Shown: piece by piece, positions 17,809 through 28,805 of the stretch | How positions within the stretch are numbered: the stretch's first letter is position 1 | Layout of the letters: each line of letters begins with the position of its first letter | From: Hyphomicrobiales bacterium | GTDB lineage: Bacteria > Pseudomonadota > Alphaproteobacteria > Rhizobiales > Xanthobacteraceae | NCBI GenBank assembly: GCA_017305535.1 | Contig: JAFKKN010000005.1 | Span: forward strand, 124,001 to 188,000 | Length of the DNA: 64,000 bases | Direction: 5' to 3' | Made by a program: the position numbers and the translations under genes | Notes under the pieces: generated by a model | Databases searched by the model: none | Told to the model about the DNA's origin: nothing | What the model saw: only the letters and a program-made list of their open reading frames with translations

Positions 17809-18730
17809 CGCATCGCAGGATATCGCGGCTCAATCACCGACCCGCTGCGGTTTTGTCGCGCTGATCGGCGCGCCCAATGTCGGCAAGTCCACGCTGGTCA
17901 ATGCGCTGGTGGGCTCCAAGGTCACCATTGTTTCACGCAAGGTGCAGACCACACGTGCGCTGATCCGCGGCATCGTCGTTGAAAATAACGCGCAGATCAT
18001 TCTGGTCGATACGCCCGGCATTTTCTCGCCGAAGCGCCGGCTCGATCGCGCCATGGTTTCGACGGCATGGAGCGGGGCGCATGATGCCGATCTCGTCTGC
18101 GTGCTGCTCGATGCGCGCGCCGGTATCGACGAGGAGGCGGATGCGATCCTCACCAAACTGGAGACAGTTGCGCACCCTAAGATTCTGGTGATCAACAAGA
18201 TCGATCTGGTGCCGCGCGAAAAGCTGCTGGCGCTGGCGAAGGCCGCCAACGAACGCCTCACGTTCACGGACACTTTCATGGTGGCGGCGCTGTCCGGCGA
18301 CGGGGTCGACGATCTGCGCCATGCACTTGCGGCTAAAGTGCCCGAGGGGCCGTTCCACTATCCCGAAGATCAAATGTCGGATGCGCCGCTACGCTATCTC
18401 GCGGCGGAAATCACTCGTGAAAAGATCTATCGGCACCTGCATCAGGAGTTGCCGTATCAGTCCACGGTGGAAACCGACACCTGGACCGAGCGCAAGGATG
18501 GTTCGGTCAAGATCGAGCAGACGATTTTTGTCGAGCGCGACGGCCAGCGCAAGATTGTGCTCGGCAAGGGCGGTGCGACGATCAAGTCGATCGGCGAACA
18601 GTCGCGCAAGGAGATCGCCGAGATCGTCGGCCAACCGGTACATCTGTTCCTATTCGTGAAGGTGCGCGATGGCTGGGGTGACGATCCCGAACGCTATCGC
18701 GAGATGGGTCTGGATTTTCCAAAGGAATGA
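17795..18730 (+). CDS. era: GTPase Era
   Basis: The 311-residue GTPase binds the 3' end of 16S rRNA and promotes 30S maturation. G1 is GAPNVGKST (25-33), G3 DTPG, G4 NKID. The C-terminal KH domain is visible as EITREKIYRHLHQELPYQ, TIFVERDGQRKIVLGKGGATIKSIGEQSRKEI. The ATG at 17795 lies inside the rnc 3' end, while a frame extending 25 codons upstream is an rnc shadow. Its stop overlaps the next small membrane protein gene (ATGA). Coexpression with RNase III fits shared roles in rRNA maturation. Confidence 0.97.
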   Translation: MAPDSASQDIAAQSPTRCGFVALIGAPNVGKSTLVNALVGSKVTIVSRKVQTTRALIRGIVVENNAQIILVDTPGIFSPKRRLDRAMVSTAWSGAHDADLVCVLLDARAGIDEEADAILTKLETVAHPKILVINKIDLVPREKLLALAKAANERLTFTDTFMVAALSGDGVDDLRHALAAKVPEGPFHYPEDQMSDAPLRYLAAEITREKIYRHLHQELPYQSTVETDTWTERKDGSVKIEQTIFVERDGQRKIVLGKGGATIKSIGEQSRKEIAEIVGQPVHLFLFVKVRDGWGDDPERYREMGLDFPKE

Positions 18731-19125
18731 CGCCGGCGAACCTGCCAGTCCCGCAGAATATCTGGCGCTTCGAGGTGCTGCTCTATGCCTCGTTGCTGCT
18801 CGATACGCTGACGTCGTTGTTCCGGACGATGCCGGACGACATGAGTGAGTCCGCTGCCTCAGTTGCCTATTTCGCCAACGCCGTCCTGATCCTGTTGTTC
18901 GTCTTTCTCGTCGGATTGGCGGCACGGCACCGAAAGAACTGGGCGCGTATCGTCTTGCTGGTGGCGTTGGGCTTGTCCGTCCTCTCGCTGGCGGGGGAAT
19001 TGTCTTTCAGCGGGTTGCAGTTCGAGACGTTGCTCGAATTGATCTCGACGGGCATGACGGCTGCGGGGTTGTACTATTCCTTCACCGGCGACGCGCGCGG
19101 CTGGTTCGATCCCTCGCGCACCTGA
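18727..19125 (+). CDS. Small four-helix membrane protein of unknown function
   Basis: The 132-residue protein has about four hydrophobic helices (about 16-33, 46-66, 75-91, 98-120) and short polar ends; I recognise no catalytic motif. Its ATG overlaps the era stop (ATGA), so it is coupled to the lepB-rnc-era operon. Similar unnamed membrane proteins of this size are common. Function cannot be assigned. Confidence 0.75.
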   Translation: MTPANLPVPQNIWRFEVLLYASLLLDTLTSLFRTMPDDMSESAASVAYFANAVLILLFVFLVGLAARHRKNWARIVLLVALGLSVLSLAGELSFSGLQFETLLELISTGMTAAGLYYSFTGDARGWFDPSRT

Positions 19126-19149
19126 CAGCGAAGAGAACACCGTTTTTTT

Positions 19150-19205
19150 GAGCTGCCCCGGATTTGGCCGTGCTTGACACGGGCCGGGCAGCGGACCATT
19201 TTTTC
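19150..19205 (+). terminator. Putative terminator of the lepB-rnc-era operon
   Basis: AGCTGCCCCGG pairs with CCGGGCAGC, with an inner GGCCGTG/CACGGGCC arm (19151-19192). Six T follow after a short gap (19199-19204). The spacing between stem and T tract is longer than ideal. Confidence 0.5.
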
Positions 19206-19348
19206 CTGTAGGTAGATGCGACCTGCCGCTTGCGCCCTTCGGGGTCTGGTGAACGTATCGCGGTCTTTCGTCGTCCTTTGTCCGAACGAACGGGGCAGCA
19301 ACGCAAGCTCTGACACCCGCCTGTGTCGTTCACGCAAAGGATCAAGCC

Positions 19349-19984
19349 ATGCGCGATTTTCGCGACGCTAAGGTTATGGCGCACAGCCTGCGAGAGGCTC
19401 TCGCGACCAAGGGTCTCACTCTCACCGTCAGTCAAAGCCTCGAACTTGTCGCCCAGGCGTTCGGCGTGGCGGATTGGAACACTCTCTCAGCTGCGATCCG
19501 GAAGGAGGCGGCCCACCCCAATGACAGCGCCCGCTCGCCGCGGCTTCCCGCCACCGCCACGCAGCGGGCACTCGCTTATGCCATTCAGCGAAAACATCAA
19601 TACGAGACGCTCGAGCACCTCCTGCTCGCCCTGCTTGATGACGCAGACGCGTCCGCAGTGATGAAAGCCTGCAAAGTCGATCTGGACGTACTAAGGGTGA
19701 AGCTCACCAACTATATCGATAGCGATTTGAAGACGATCGTCATCGATGAAGGCTGCGACCCGCAACAGTCCGCAGGCTTTCAGCGCGTGGTGCAACGCGC
19801 GGCGCACTATGCGGAGGGACGAGGCCGTCCAACACGGACCGGCGCGGAGCTTCTTCTGGCGATATTCGCCGAAACACGCAGTCCCGCCGCGCGGCTGCTC
19901 AGGGACCAGGACATGACCCGTCAGGACGCGATCAATTTCATAGTCCATGGCGTCAAAAAGGGAGGCGGAGAAACCTCGGTTTAG
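19349..19984 (+). CDS. Glyoxalase-superfamily-like N-terminus fused to a Clp-N-like domain
   Basis: The 211-residue protein has two parts. Residues 1-55 (MRDFRDAKVMAHSLREAL, SLELVAQAFGVADWNTLSAAI) match the short segment often annotated glyoxalase-related in rhizobial proteins. Residues about 66-200 resemble the ClpA N-domain twice repeated: QRALAYAIQRKHQYETLEHLLLALLDD, then VVQRAAHYAEGRGRPTRTGAELLLAIFAE. There are no AAA+ modules (no Walker motifs), so it is a free-standing Clp-N-like protein. ClpA N-domains bind substrates and the adaptor ClpS; a role as adaptor or sequestering partner is inference. CAAAGGATCAAGCC precedes the ATG. It lies alone between the era operon and recO. Confidence 0.75.
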   Translation: MRDFRDAKVMAHSLREALATKGLTLTVSQSLELVAQAFGVADWNTLSAAIRKEAAHPNDSARSPRLPATATQRALAYAIQRKHQYETLEHLLLALLDDADASAVMKACKVDLDVLRVKLTNYIDSDLKTIVIDEGCDPQQSAGFQRVVQRAAHYAEGRGRPTRTGAELLLAIFAETRSPAARLLRDQDMTRQDAINFIVHGVKKGGGETSV

Positions 19985-20091
19985 CCGGCGTGGCAACAGC
20001 CTCCGATGTCTCTTACCGGTGCTTCGGACATCGTCGCATCATGCTTCACGATTCGTGCGCGGTCCGCCGGAATCCTGTAAGTTGACCGGTT

Positions 20092-20859
20092 ATGGAATGG
20101 ATCGATGAAGGCATCGTGCTTGGCGTGCGGCGGCATGGTGAATCCAGCGCCATCGCGGAACTGCTGACGCGCGCCCATGGCCGTCATCTCGGCCTTGTGC
20201 GGGGCGGCGCCGGCTCTCGTCTGCGGCCCGTCCTGCAACCCGGCAACACTGTTCATGCGGTCTGGCGCGCGCGCCTCGACGAACATCTCGGCACCTATCA
20301 GATCGAAGTGACGCGGACCCGCGCCGCCACCGTGCTGGCGGATTCGCACGCGGTCTATGGCGTTACGCATCTGGCATCGCTGGCGCGCTTGCTGCCGGAA
20401 CGTGCGCCGCATGAAGATATCTACGACATGCTCGAGCAGACGCTGGACGACTTCACCGATGCCGGTGAAGCCGCCATCCATCTGGTCCGGTTCGAACTGG
20501 CCATGTTGGCTGAACTCGGCTTCGGCCTCGATCTCTCGAGTTGCGCGGCGACGGGCGCCACCACCGACCTGATCTATGTGTCGCCGAAGTCCGGCGGCGC
20601 GGTGTCGCGGCAGGCGGGGGAACCCTGGCGTGGCCGGCTGTTGCGGCTGCCGCCGTTCCTGCGTGAGGCGGACGGCGAAGACAGCGGGTGGTCCGATCAG
20701 GATATTCAGGACGGTTTCGAGCTGACCGGACGTTTCCTGCTTCGCCATGTGCTGGAACCGCGGGGGCTCAGCCATTCCGATGCCCGCGCCGGTTTCATCG
20801 CCGCCGTGGTCAGGCAGCGGGGGAGGGTATTGCCTTCCGATTCCGCCGCGGAATCCTAG
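20092..20859 (+). CDS. recO: DNA repair protein RecO
   Basis: The 255-residue protein helps load RecA at gaps with RecF/Rec[43 protein letters not shown] is the typical N-terminal OB-fold start of RecO in Rhizobiales; an alpha-helical C-terminal domain follows ([23 protein letters not shown]), without the four-Cys zinc site of some families. A purine-poor leader precedes the ATG (GTTGACCGGTT), so the ribosome binding site is weak. The era-recO-parC order is conserved in relatives. Confidence 0.95.
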   Translation: MEWIDEGIVLGVRRHGESSAIAELLTRAHGRHLGLVRGGAGSRLRPVLQPGNTVHAVWRARLDEHLGTYQIEVTRTRAATVLADSHAVYGVTHLASLARLLPERAPHEDIYDMLEQTLDDFTDAGEAAIHLVRFELAMLAELGFGLDLSSCAATGATTDLIYVSPKSGGAVSRQAGEPWRGRLLRLPPFLREADGEDSGWSDQDIQDGFELTGRFLLRHVLEPRGLSHSDARAGFIAAVVRQRGRVLPSDSAAES

Positions 20860-20937
20860 ATTTCGGCCGGTTCGAGACCGAATCGCGGGGCCGAATCACG
20901 CCTTGTCGCGGGCTCCGTCAGGCGCTAACCCCTCCCC

Positions 20938-23193
20938 ATGGGAAAACGATTGATTCCACCGGAACCTGCGGACATCGAGGACGTTGCGCTGCGCACCGCC
21001 CTTGAGGAGCGGTATCTCGCCTATGCGCTGTCGACCATCATGCACCGGGCGCTGCCCGATGCGCGCGACGGTCTGAAACCGGTCCACCGCCGCATTCTCT
21101 ATGGCATGCGGCTGCTGCGACTCGATCCCGGCACGCCGTTCAAGAAGTCCGCCAAAATCGTCGGCGACGTGATGGGTTCATTCCATCCGCACGGCGATCA
21201 GGCGATCTACGACGCCATGGTGCGCCTCGCGCAGGATTTCTCCTCGCGCTATCCGCTGGTGGACGGGCAGGGCAACTTCGGCAACATCGACGGCGATAAT
21301 CCTGCCGCCTACCGCTACACCGAAGCGCGCATGACCGATGTTGCGCGGCTGTTGCTGGAAGGTATTGACGAGGACGGCGTCGAATTCCGCGCCAATTACG
21401 ACGGGCAATCCAAGGAGCCGGTTGTTCTGCCCGGCGGGTTCCCGAACCTGCTCGCCAACGGTGCACAGGGCATCGCCGTCGGCATGGCGACCGCGATCCC
21501 GCCGCACAACGCCGCCGAACTCTGCGACGCCGCGCTGCATCTGATCGACAAGCCCGATGCCAAGTCCCGCGCGCTGCTGAAATGGGTGAAGGGGCCTGAC
21601 TTTCCGACCGGCGGCATCGTCGTCGATTCCAAGGAAAGCATCGCGGAGGCCTACACCACCGGGCGCGGCGCGTTCCGCACCCGCGCCAAGTGGCATCAGG
21701 AGGAGGGCGCACGCGGCACCTGGGTTGTCGTCGTCACCGAGATTCCGTGGCTGGTGCAGAAGTCGCGGCTGATCGAGAAGATCGCCGAACTGCTCAATGC
21801 CAAGAAGCTGCCGCTGGTCGACGACATCCGCGATGAGTCGGCGGAAGACATCCGCATCGTCATCGAGCCGAAGTCGCGCAACGTCGATCCCGAACTGCTG
21901 ATGGAATCGCTGTTCAAGCTCACCGAGCTTGAAAGCCGGATTTCGCTGAACCTCAACGTGCTGGTGAAGGGCCGCATTCCGAAGGTGGTCGGCCTCGCCG
22001 AAGCCTTGCGTGAATGGCTCGATCATCTGCGCGACGTGTTGCTGCGCCGCTCCAACTATCGCAAGGCCCAGATCGAGCATCGGCTCGAAGTGCTCGGCGG
22101 TTACCTGATCGCCTATCTGAACATCGACAAGGTCATCAAGATCATCCGGACCGAGGATGAGCCGAAGCCGGCCTTGATAAAGGCGTTCAAGCTCACCGAG
22201 ATTCAGGCCGAGGCCATCCTCAACATGCGGCTGCGCTCGTTGCGGAAGCTCGAGGAAATGGAGATCCGCACCGAGGACAAGAATCTTCGGGCCGAACTCA
22301 AGGGCATCAATGCCGTGCTCGGATCGGAAGCCGAGCAATGGAAGAAGGTGGCCGAACAGGTGCGCAAGGTGCGCGACATGTTCGGGCCGAAGACGCCGCT
22401 CGGCAAGCGCCGCACCATCTTTGCCGACGCGCCCGAGCATGATCTCGCGGCGATCGAGGAAGCCTTCGTCGAGCGCGAGCCGGTGACGGTGGTGGTGTCC
22501 GACAAGGGTTGGGTGCGCACGCTCAAGGGACATGTCGAGGATCTGTCGAATCTGTCGTTCAAAACCGACGACAAGCTCGGCTTTTCGTTCTTTGCGGAGA
22601 CGACGTCGAAGATTCTGTTACTGGCGACCAACGGCCGGTTCTATTCGCTCGACGTTGCCAAGTTACCGGGCGGACGTGGCCACGGCGAGCCGATCCGCAT
22701 GTTCATCGACATGGAGCAGGATGCGGCGATCATCACGGTGTTCGTCAACACCGGCGGCCGCAAATTCCTGATCGCCAGCCATGAAGGGCAGGGCTTCATC
22801 GTCAACGAGGACGATTGCGTCGGCACCACGCGCAAGGGCAAACAGGTGCTCAACGTCGAGATGCCGAACGAGGCGCGGGCGTTGACCACTGTGACCGGCG
22901 ACACCGTTGCGGTGATCGGTGAGAACCGCAAGCTGCTGATCTTCCCGCTCGATCAGGTGCCCGAGATGGCGCGCGGTCGCGGTGTGCGCTTGCAGAAATA
23001 CAAGGACGGCGGACTATCGGACATCGTGACCTTCGTGGCCAAGGAAGGTTTGAAGTGGCGGGATTCCGCCGGTCGCGAATTCAGCGCGACGATGAGGGAA
23101 TTGTCCGAGTGGCGCGGCACGCGCGCCGACGCCGGCCGGCTGCCGCCAAAGGGGTTTCCGAAATCCAACAAGTTCGGTTGGAGCATCGAGTAG
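20938..23193 (+). CDS. parC: DNA topoisomerase IV subunit A
   Basis: The 751-residue type IIA topoisomerase subunit decatenates daughter chromosomes with ParE. The WHD has [10 protein letters not shown] and [15 protein letters not shown]; the catalytic tyrosine is Tyr127 in YRYTEARM. The coiled tower region and the C-gate ([19 protein letters not shown]) follow. The shorter C-terminal beta-propeller, without the GyrA-box of gyrase, plus the total length point to ParC rather than GyrA. At the positions equivalent to E. coli Ser80 and Glu84 this protein has Gln88 and Asp92. It starts 78 bp after recO. Confidence 0.95.
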   Translation: MGKRLIPPEPADIEDVALRTALEERYLAYALSTIMHRALPDARDGLKPVHRRILYGMRLLRLDPGTPFKKSAKIVGDVMGSFHPHGDQAIYDAMVRLAQDFSSRYPLVDGQGNFGNIDGDNPAAYRYTEARMTDVARLLLEGIDEDGVEFRANYDGQSKEPVVLPGGFPNLLANGAQGIAVGMATAIPPHNAAELCDAALHLIDKPDAKSRALLKWVKGPDFPTGGIVVDSKESIAEAYTTGRGAFRTRAKWHQEEGARGTWVVVVTEIPWLVQKSRLIEKIAELLNAKKLPLVDDIRDESAEDIRIVIEPKSRNVDPELLMESLFKLTELESRISLNLNVLVKGRIPKVVGLAEALREWLDHLRDVLLRRSNYRKAQIEHRLEVLGGYLIAYLNIDKVIKIIRTEDEPKPALIKAFKLTEIQAEAILNMRLRSLRKLEEMEIRTEDKNLRAELKGINAVLGSEAEQWKKVAEQVRKVRDMFGPKTPLGKRRTIFADAPEHDLAAIEEAFVEREPVTVVVSDKGWVRTLKGHVEDLSNLSFKTDDKLGFSFFAETTSKILLLATNGRFYSLDVAKLPGGRGHGEPIRMFIDMEQDAAIITVFVNTGGRKFLIASHEGQGFIVNEDDCVGTTRKGKQVLNVEMPNEARALTTVTGDTVAVIGENRKLLIFPLDQVPEMARGRGVRLQKYKDGGLSDIVTFVAKEGLKWRDSAGREFSATMRELSEWRGTRADAGRLPPKGFPKSNKFGWSIE

Positions 23194-23223
23194 GTTGGGT
23201 CTCTTCGGACGCAACCTTCTAAC

Positions 23224-24444
23224 CTAAGCGGTCGCGGGTTTGGCGCGGAGCTGATAGAGAATCAGCGCCAGCGTCGAGCCGAGCGCGAGCACGACGCCCA
23301 GCGCGATCATCGCATCGCTGACAATCGTCGCGGCCATCCAGACGCCGAAGGCCGCGCCGAGCATTTGCCAGAAGCCGAGCAGCGCCGACGCCGCGCCGGC
23401 ATTGGCTCCGAACGGCGACAGCGCTTGCGCGGTGCCGAGCGGATTGACGATGCCCATGCCGAGCAGAAACACCGACATGCCGCCGAGGAACGGCAGGAAG
23501 CCTCCGTGGGACATTCCCACCAGCAGCAACGCGATGCTTCCGATGGCTGTGAGCAGCAGTCCCGCTTGAATCGGGCGTTGCAAACCGAAGCGTGCGGATA
23601 ACCGCGTTGCGATCATGCCCGCCGCGAAGACGATGATGACCGTTCCCGCAAAGAACACGCCGAGGCCGATCGGCGAGAATTGCAGCGCTTCGATCAGGAC
23701 GCGCGGCGCTGCTGAAAACATCGCGAACAACCCGCCGAGGATCAGGCTGACCGTCGCTGCCGGGATCAGAAAGCGACGATCGAAGGTCAGTTGCAGATAC
23801 GTGGCGGCGATGTTGCGCGGCGCCAGCGGTGTGCGCGTGCCGCGATGGGTTTCGCCGAGTTGGGTTGCATAGGCCGCCGCCGCTATGGCTGAAAAGATTG
23901 CGACGAATGCGAATTCGGATCGCCAGCCGAAATAACGATCGAGCGCACCACCCAGGAGTGGCGAGAATCCCGGCGCGGCCGCCATTGCGATCATGATCAA
24001 GGCGAGCGTTCGTGCCAGTGCTTCGCCGCTGAACAGGTCACGTGCGATGGCGCGCGACAACACCGATGTTGCGCACGCGCCGAAGGCCTGCACCACGCGG
24101 CCGAACAGAAGGTTCGGCAGATCCGTCGCCAGCCCGCACCAGATGCTGCCGGCGATAAAGACGATAAATCCGGTCACCACCGGCAGATATCGACCGTAGC
24201 GGTCTGAGAGTGGGCCGACGGCAAGCTGTCCGACTGCGAAGGCCGCGAGGAAAACCGTGATCGATGACGTGACGGTTGCGGTGGAGACGTCGAGCGACCG
24301 GCCAATTTGAGGCAACGACGGCAAGAGGATGTTGGTCGCCAGCGTTCCGGTCGAGGCAAGCGCCGCAAGGATCGCAACTTGCGCGACGGTCGCGCGCGGA
24401 GAATTGAGTGCAAGAGCAGGATCGGCAATCGAATTGTCGGTCAT
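23224..24444 (-). CDS. MFS multidrug/solute exporter (Bcr/CflA, DHA1 type)
   Basis: The 406-residue protein has about 12 TM helices. Family signatures: NILLPSLPQIGRSLDVS in TM1, the motif A loop GQLAVGPLSDRYGR between TM2 and TM3, RVVQAFGACATSVLSRAIARDLFSG and PGFSPLLGG (antiporter motif C region). These are typical of Bcr/CflA drug:proton antiporters such as Bcr. It should export small hydrophobic compounds across the inner membrane; the substrate is unknown. It is convergent with parC and divergent from mntH. A perfect ATGAT-T-ATCAT palindrome lies 25-35 bp upstream of its start, hinting at metal-linked control. Confidence 0.88.
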   Translation of the reverse strand: MTDNSIADPALALNSPRATVAQVAILAALASTGTLATNILLPSLPQIGRSLDVSTATVTSSITVFLAAFAVGQLAVGPLSDRYGRYLPVVTGFIVFIAGSIWCGLATDLPNLLFGRVVQAFGACATSVLSRAIARDLFSGEALARTLALIMIAMAAAPGFSPLLGGALDRYFGWRSEFAFVAIFSAIAAAAYATQLGETHRGTRTPLAPRNIAATYLQLTFDRRFLIPAATVSLILGGLFAMFSAAPRVLIEALQFSPIGLGVFFAGTVIIVFAAGMIATRLSARFGLQRPIQAGLLLTAIGSIALLLVGMSHGGFLPFLGGMSVFLLGMGIVNPLGTAQALSPFGANAGAASALLGFWQMLGAAFGVWMAATIVSDAMIALGVVLALGSTLALILYQLRAKPATA

Positions 24445-24468
24445 GGTCGTTCCCTTCGATGATAGATG

Positions 24469-24479
24469 ATGATTATCAT
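24469..24479. promoter_or_regulatory. Fur-box-like palindrome upstream of the MFS gene
   Basis: ATGATTATCAT is a perfect 11-bp palindrome (ATGAT-T-ATCAT). On the minus strand its core TGATAATCA resembles the centre of the enterobacterial Fur box. It lies about 25 bp before the MFS start codon, a position suited to repression. Confidence 0.4.
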
Positions 24480-24633
24480 ATTAAAGAGATGTGCGCTCGT
24501 GATTTCGATATACGGAAATGCCGGGAGAGGTTGTGTTCCGGCCGATCTCCCGAGTTTGGGTAAGTTCGTCTGTCGGAGGGAAGGCGGCTTTCAAACGAAC
24601 AAATGCCAATCCCAAGGTGACTGGCTTTTCGCT

Positions 24634-24652
24634 ATTGCAAATGAGTTGCAAT
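24634..24652. promoter_or_regulatory. Mur/Fur-type operator upstream of mntH
   Basis: ATTGCAA-ATGAG-TTGCAAT is a perfect inverted repeat ending 28 bp before the mntH ATG. It resembles Mur (manganese-responsive Fur) sites of Rhizobiales, which contain TGCAA half-sites, and Mur is known to repress mntH in Bradyrhizobium. Assignment is by similarity of site and gene. Confidence 0.7.
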
Positions 24653-24680
24653 AAAAGAAGATTTCAGCCATGGTGGGTCA

Positions 24681-26021
24681 ATGGATGCCTTGGCCGGAAT
24701 ACGTGAACCGAACCCGCCCGCGGAAGCGGGGCGGCCGAGTTTGCCCGAGGCCCATGCCTCGATTGCCCTTCCGGTCGGGGGGCACTGGTTCCGGCGGTTT
24801 CTGGCGTTCCTCGGTCCCGGTTACATGGTGTCCGTTGGCTATATGGACCCCGGCAACTGGGCGACCGACCTCGCCGGCGGCGCGCAGTTCGGCTACACGC
24901 TGCTGTCGGTGATCCTGCTGTCCAACGTGATGGCGATCCTGTTGCAGGCGTTGGCCGCGCGGCTCGGCATCGCCACCGGACGCGATCTGGCGCAAGCCTG
25001 TCGCGACAATTATTCGAAGCCGGTCGGCATCATGCTGTGGCTGGTGTGCGAGGCCGCCATCATCGCCTGCGATCTCGCGGAAGTGATCGGCACGGCGATC
25101 GCCTTACAACTTTTATTCGGCATTCCGTTGATCGCGGGCGCACTGATCACCGCGCTCGACGCGTTTCTGGTGTTGCTGTTGATGAATCGCGGTTTCCGTT
25201 TTCTGGAAGCCTTCGTTATCTCGCTCCTGATCGTCATTGCCGGCTGTTTTGCCGTGCAGATCGCCGCAGCGGCACCGCCGGTAGCCGAGGTCGCCAAGGG
25301 CTTTTTACCGTCGAAGGAGATCATCGCTAATCCCGCGATGCTCTACATCGCCATCGGCATCATCGGCGCGACCGTGATGCCGCATAACCTCTATCTGCAT
25401 TCGTCGATCGTGCAGACCCGCGCCTATGAACGGACCCCAAAGGGGCGTCGCGAGGCAATCAAGTGGGCGACCACCGACAGCACCATCGCCTTGATGCTTG
25501 CGCTGTTTGTCAATGCCGCGATCCTGATCGTCGCCGCGGCCGCGTTTCACGGCACCGGCCATCAGGACGTCGCCGAAATCAGCGACGCGCATCGGTTGCT
25601 GTCGCCGTTGCTTGGACTCGGCATTGCCTCGACACTGTTCGCGGTGGCGCTGTTGGCGTCCGGCCTCAACTCGACGGTGACGGCGACGCTGGCGGGACAG
25701 ATCGTGATGGAAGGATTCATCCATCTGCGAATGCCTGCCTGGGCACGCCGGCTGGTGACGCGCGGCATCGCCATTGTGCCGGTGGTGGTGGTGACTTGGC
25801 TCTATGGAGAGCGCGGCACTGGACAGTTGCTGGTGCTTAGCCAGGTGGTGTTGTCGATGCAGCTCCCCTTCGCCGTTATTCCGCTGGTATGCTTTGTCTC
25901 GGATCGACGCAAGATGGGCGACCTGGCGATCTCGCGCTCGACCGCCACCGTCGCCTGGGTAGTGGCGGGCGTCATCGTTGTGCTCAATCTCAAGCTGCTG
26001 TTCGATACGGTCTTCGGCTAG
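24681..26021 (+). CDS. mntH: Nramp-family Mn2+ (divalent metal) transporter MntH
   Basis: The 446-residue proton-coupled importer has about 11 TM helices. The metal-binding signatures are present: [12 protein letters not shown] in TM1 (Asp56, Asn59) and [19 protein letters not shown] in TM6. The N-terminal 35 residues are polar. The ATG at 24681 is chosen because the alternative ATG at 24670 is out of frame; GGTGGG upstream gives a modest ribosome binding site. The palindromic operator upstream and known Mur control of mntH in Bradyrhizobium suggest Mn-dependent repression. It is convergent with the aminoacyltransferase gene after 16 bp. Confidence 0.95.
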   Translation: MDALAGIREPNPPAEAGRPSLPEAHASIALPVGGHWFRRFLAFLGPGYMVSVGYMDPGNWATDLAGGAQFGYTLLSVILLSNVMAILLQALAARLGIATGRDLAQACRDNYSKPVGIMLWLVCEAAIIACDLAEVIGTAIALQLLFGIPLIAGALITALDAFLVLLLMNRGFRFLEAFVISLLIVIAGCFAVQIAAAAPPVAEVAKGFLPSKEIIANPAMLYIAIGIIGATVMPHNLYLHSSIVQTRAYERTPKGRREAIKWATTDSTIALMLALFVNAAILIVAAAAFHGTGHQDVAEISDAHRLLSPLLGLGIASTLFAVALLASGLNSTVTATLAGQIVMEGFIHLRMPAWARRLVTRGIAIVPVVVVTWLYGERGTGQLLVLSQVVLSMQLPFAVIPLVCFVSDRRKMGDLAISRSTATVAWVVAGVIVVLNLKLLFDTVFG

Positions 26022-26040
26022 AGCGCGATATCCGCGCTCA
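26019..26040. other. Hairpin overlapping two convergent stop codons
   Basis: GAGCGCG-ATATC-CGCGCTC is a perfect seven-pair hairpin that begins in the mntH stop and ends in the bpt stop. It has no T run. It may be a transcription barrier between convergent genes. Confidence 0.4.
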
Positions 26041-26814
26041 GTCCTGTACTTCCGACTGCGCGGAGGCATCATCGTCGACGCGAAGCCACCCGGTCGGAGC
26101 CAGCCGCTGCTGTGGCAGGAAGCGGCTTTTGTAGTTCATCTTGCGTGAGCCATCGATCCAGTAGCCGAGATAGACGTAGGGCAGCCCCATGCGTCGTGCG
26201 CGCGCAATGTGATCGAGGATCATGAAGGTGCCGAGCGAGCGGTTTTCCTCCGATGGTTCGAAGAACGAATAGACCATCGAGAGACCATCGCCGAGGATGT
26301 CGGTCAACGCCACCGCGATCAGTTCGCCGGGCGCTGTGGCCTCGAGGCCCTCGGCCGGACGTCGGCGATATTCGATCAGCCGGGTTTCGACGTGGCTGTC
26401 CTCGATCATCATGGCGTAATCGAGCACGGTCATGTCGGCCATGCCGCCGAGGCGGTGGCGCTGGTCGAGATAGGCGCGGAAAATCGAATACTGTTCTGAG
26501 GTCGGCACCGCGCTACGTGATTGGCCGACCAGATCGGCATTGCGCGCCATCACCTTGCGGAAGTTGCGCGAGGGCCGGAATTCATTGGCGATGACCCGGA
26601 CCGAAACGCAGGCATGGCATTGGTCGCAGGCCGGACGATAGGCAATCGACTGGCTGCGCCGGAAACCGCCATGGGTGAGAAGGTCGTTCAGTTCGGTGGC
26701 CTTGCTGCCAACCAGATGCGTAAACACCTTCCGCTCCTGCCGGCCCGGCAGATAGGGGCACGGCGAAGGAGCCGTCAGATAGAATTGCGGAGTGTCGCGG
26801 GAGTGTTGCGTCAC
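26038..26814 (-). CDS. bpt: Bacterial N-end-rule aminoacyl-tRNA-protein transferase (Bpt/ATE type)
   Basis: The 258-residue enzyme should transfer an amino acid (Leu in characterised Bpt) to proteins beginning with Asp or Glu, marking them for ClpS/ClpAP degradation. The N-terminal motif [17 protein letters not shown] and [23 protein letters not shown] contain the conserved cysteines of the ATE N domain; the C-terminal part ([50 protein letters not shown]) is the GNAT-like domain. Genome annotations often call such proteins arginyltransferase; the Leu specificity is inferred from the bacterial clade. It faces mntH tail to tail. Confidence 0.92.
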   Translation of the reverse strand: MTQHSRDTPQFYLTAPSPCPYLPGRQERKVFTHLVGSKATELNDLLTHGGFRRSQSIAYRPACDQCHACVSVRVIANEFRPSRNFRKVMARNADLVGQSRSAVPTSEQYSIFRAYLDQRHRLGGMADMTVLDYAMMIEDSHVETRLIEYRRRPAEGLEATAPGELIAVALTDILGDGLSMVYSFFEPSEENRSLGTFMILDHIARARRMGLPYVYLGYWIDGSRKMNYKSRFLPQQRLAPTGWLRVDDDASAQSEVQD

Positions 26815-26886
26815 CGAATCTCGTCTGCCTCCGATCGTGCGGCAAGCATCGCCCGAGCGGGAAGGCCGGTCAACGGCCTTCCGCAG

Positions 26887-27444
26887 TTACCAGCTTCGGC
26901 GGGGCTGGGGCGCGATTGCCCCGCGAACCGAGGTGTTGATCACCACGGTTCCGAGAACGATGTCGTGAAGCAGGCGGCGGCGGCCGTTGAACAGGCCGAC
27001 CAACAGCACCAGCGGCGTCAAGACCGACACTGATATCCAGTAGACGACGGCATGGGTCGCGCCGAGCAGGAAGTAGCTGGGCGCTCCGTACCAGGTGCGC
27101 ATTTCCAGATCCATCACGCGCATGCCGACGGTCGCGGAGCGCGGCCCACCAAGCGTCATGCCGTAATAGACGATGGCCCAGATCACCGAGGCCGGGCCCA
27201 GGAACGCAAACAGCGCCCAACCCAGTCCCAGCGTCACCAATCCGAATACGGCGATGAACAACGATACCAGGATCACTGGAACCGACAGCACCAGCAGGTC
27301 GATCAGGAAGGCGAAGAAGCGTCGCGTCAGCACGCCGCGGAACAGTTCCGGCTGTTCCCATGGATCGAAGGCATGAGGCCGCGCCTCGGTCTGGCTGTTC
27401 GCCCAGCCCGCCGCCTCTGTCCTATTGGAATCGCTTGCCGACAT
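26887..27444 (-). CDS. RDD-family membrane protein
   Basis: The 185-residue protein has a polar N-terminus of about 40 residues, then the RDD signature (RRFFAFLIDLLVLSVPVILV: the Arg and Asp-Leu pair near the start of TM1) and three to four TM helices, ending GRRRLLHDIVLGTVVI, the conserved end of this domain. RDD proteins are poorly understood; some members are proposed ion exchangers. It lies between bpt and hemB, all on the minus strand, with gaps of 72 and 123 bp. Confidence 0.85.
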   Translation of the reverse strand: MSASDSNRTEAAGWANSQTEARPHAFDPWEQPELFRGVLTRRFFAFLIDLLVLSVPVILVSLFIAVFGLVTLGLGWALFAFLGPASVIWAIVYYGMTLGGPRSATVGMRVMDLEMRTWYGAPSYFLLGATHAVVYWISVSVLTPLVLLVGLFNGRRRLLHDIVLGTVVINTSVRGAIAPQPRRSW

Positions 27445-27567
27445 GATGCTCTCCGTCCGGTGACGAAATCCCGCGTCATGACATGGCGATCCGCTTGCCG
27501 AGGTACAAGGTGCGGCAGGGCAGCTGCGTCCGGTTTCGCTGTCGCGGCTATGGCCGGCCCGAGGAGC

Positions 27568-28671
<1,104 letters not shown>

Positions 28672-28805
28672 TCAGTCTAGCACCTCGCGACCGTGGCGTC
28701 ACCGCGCGGAGAGGCCGGGCGCAATTGATTTTAGCGCTCCGGCGGGCCATGAATCGCATCGGGAGCCGGCGCGATTCAGCCGTTCCGGCCACGAGTACCG
28801 AATTG

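Noticed and set aside
21178-22533. 451-codon minus-strand frame across parC
   Set aside because: Antisense of parC with His/Arg/Leu/Gln-biased composition and no ribosome binding site.
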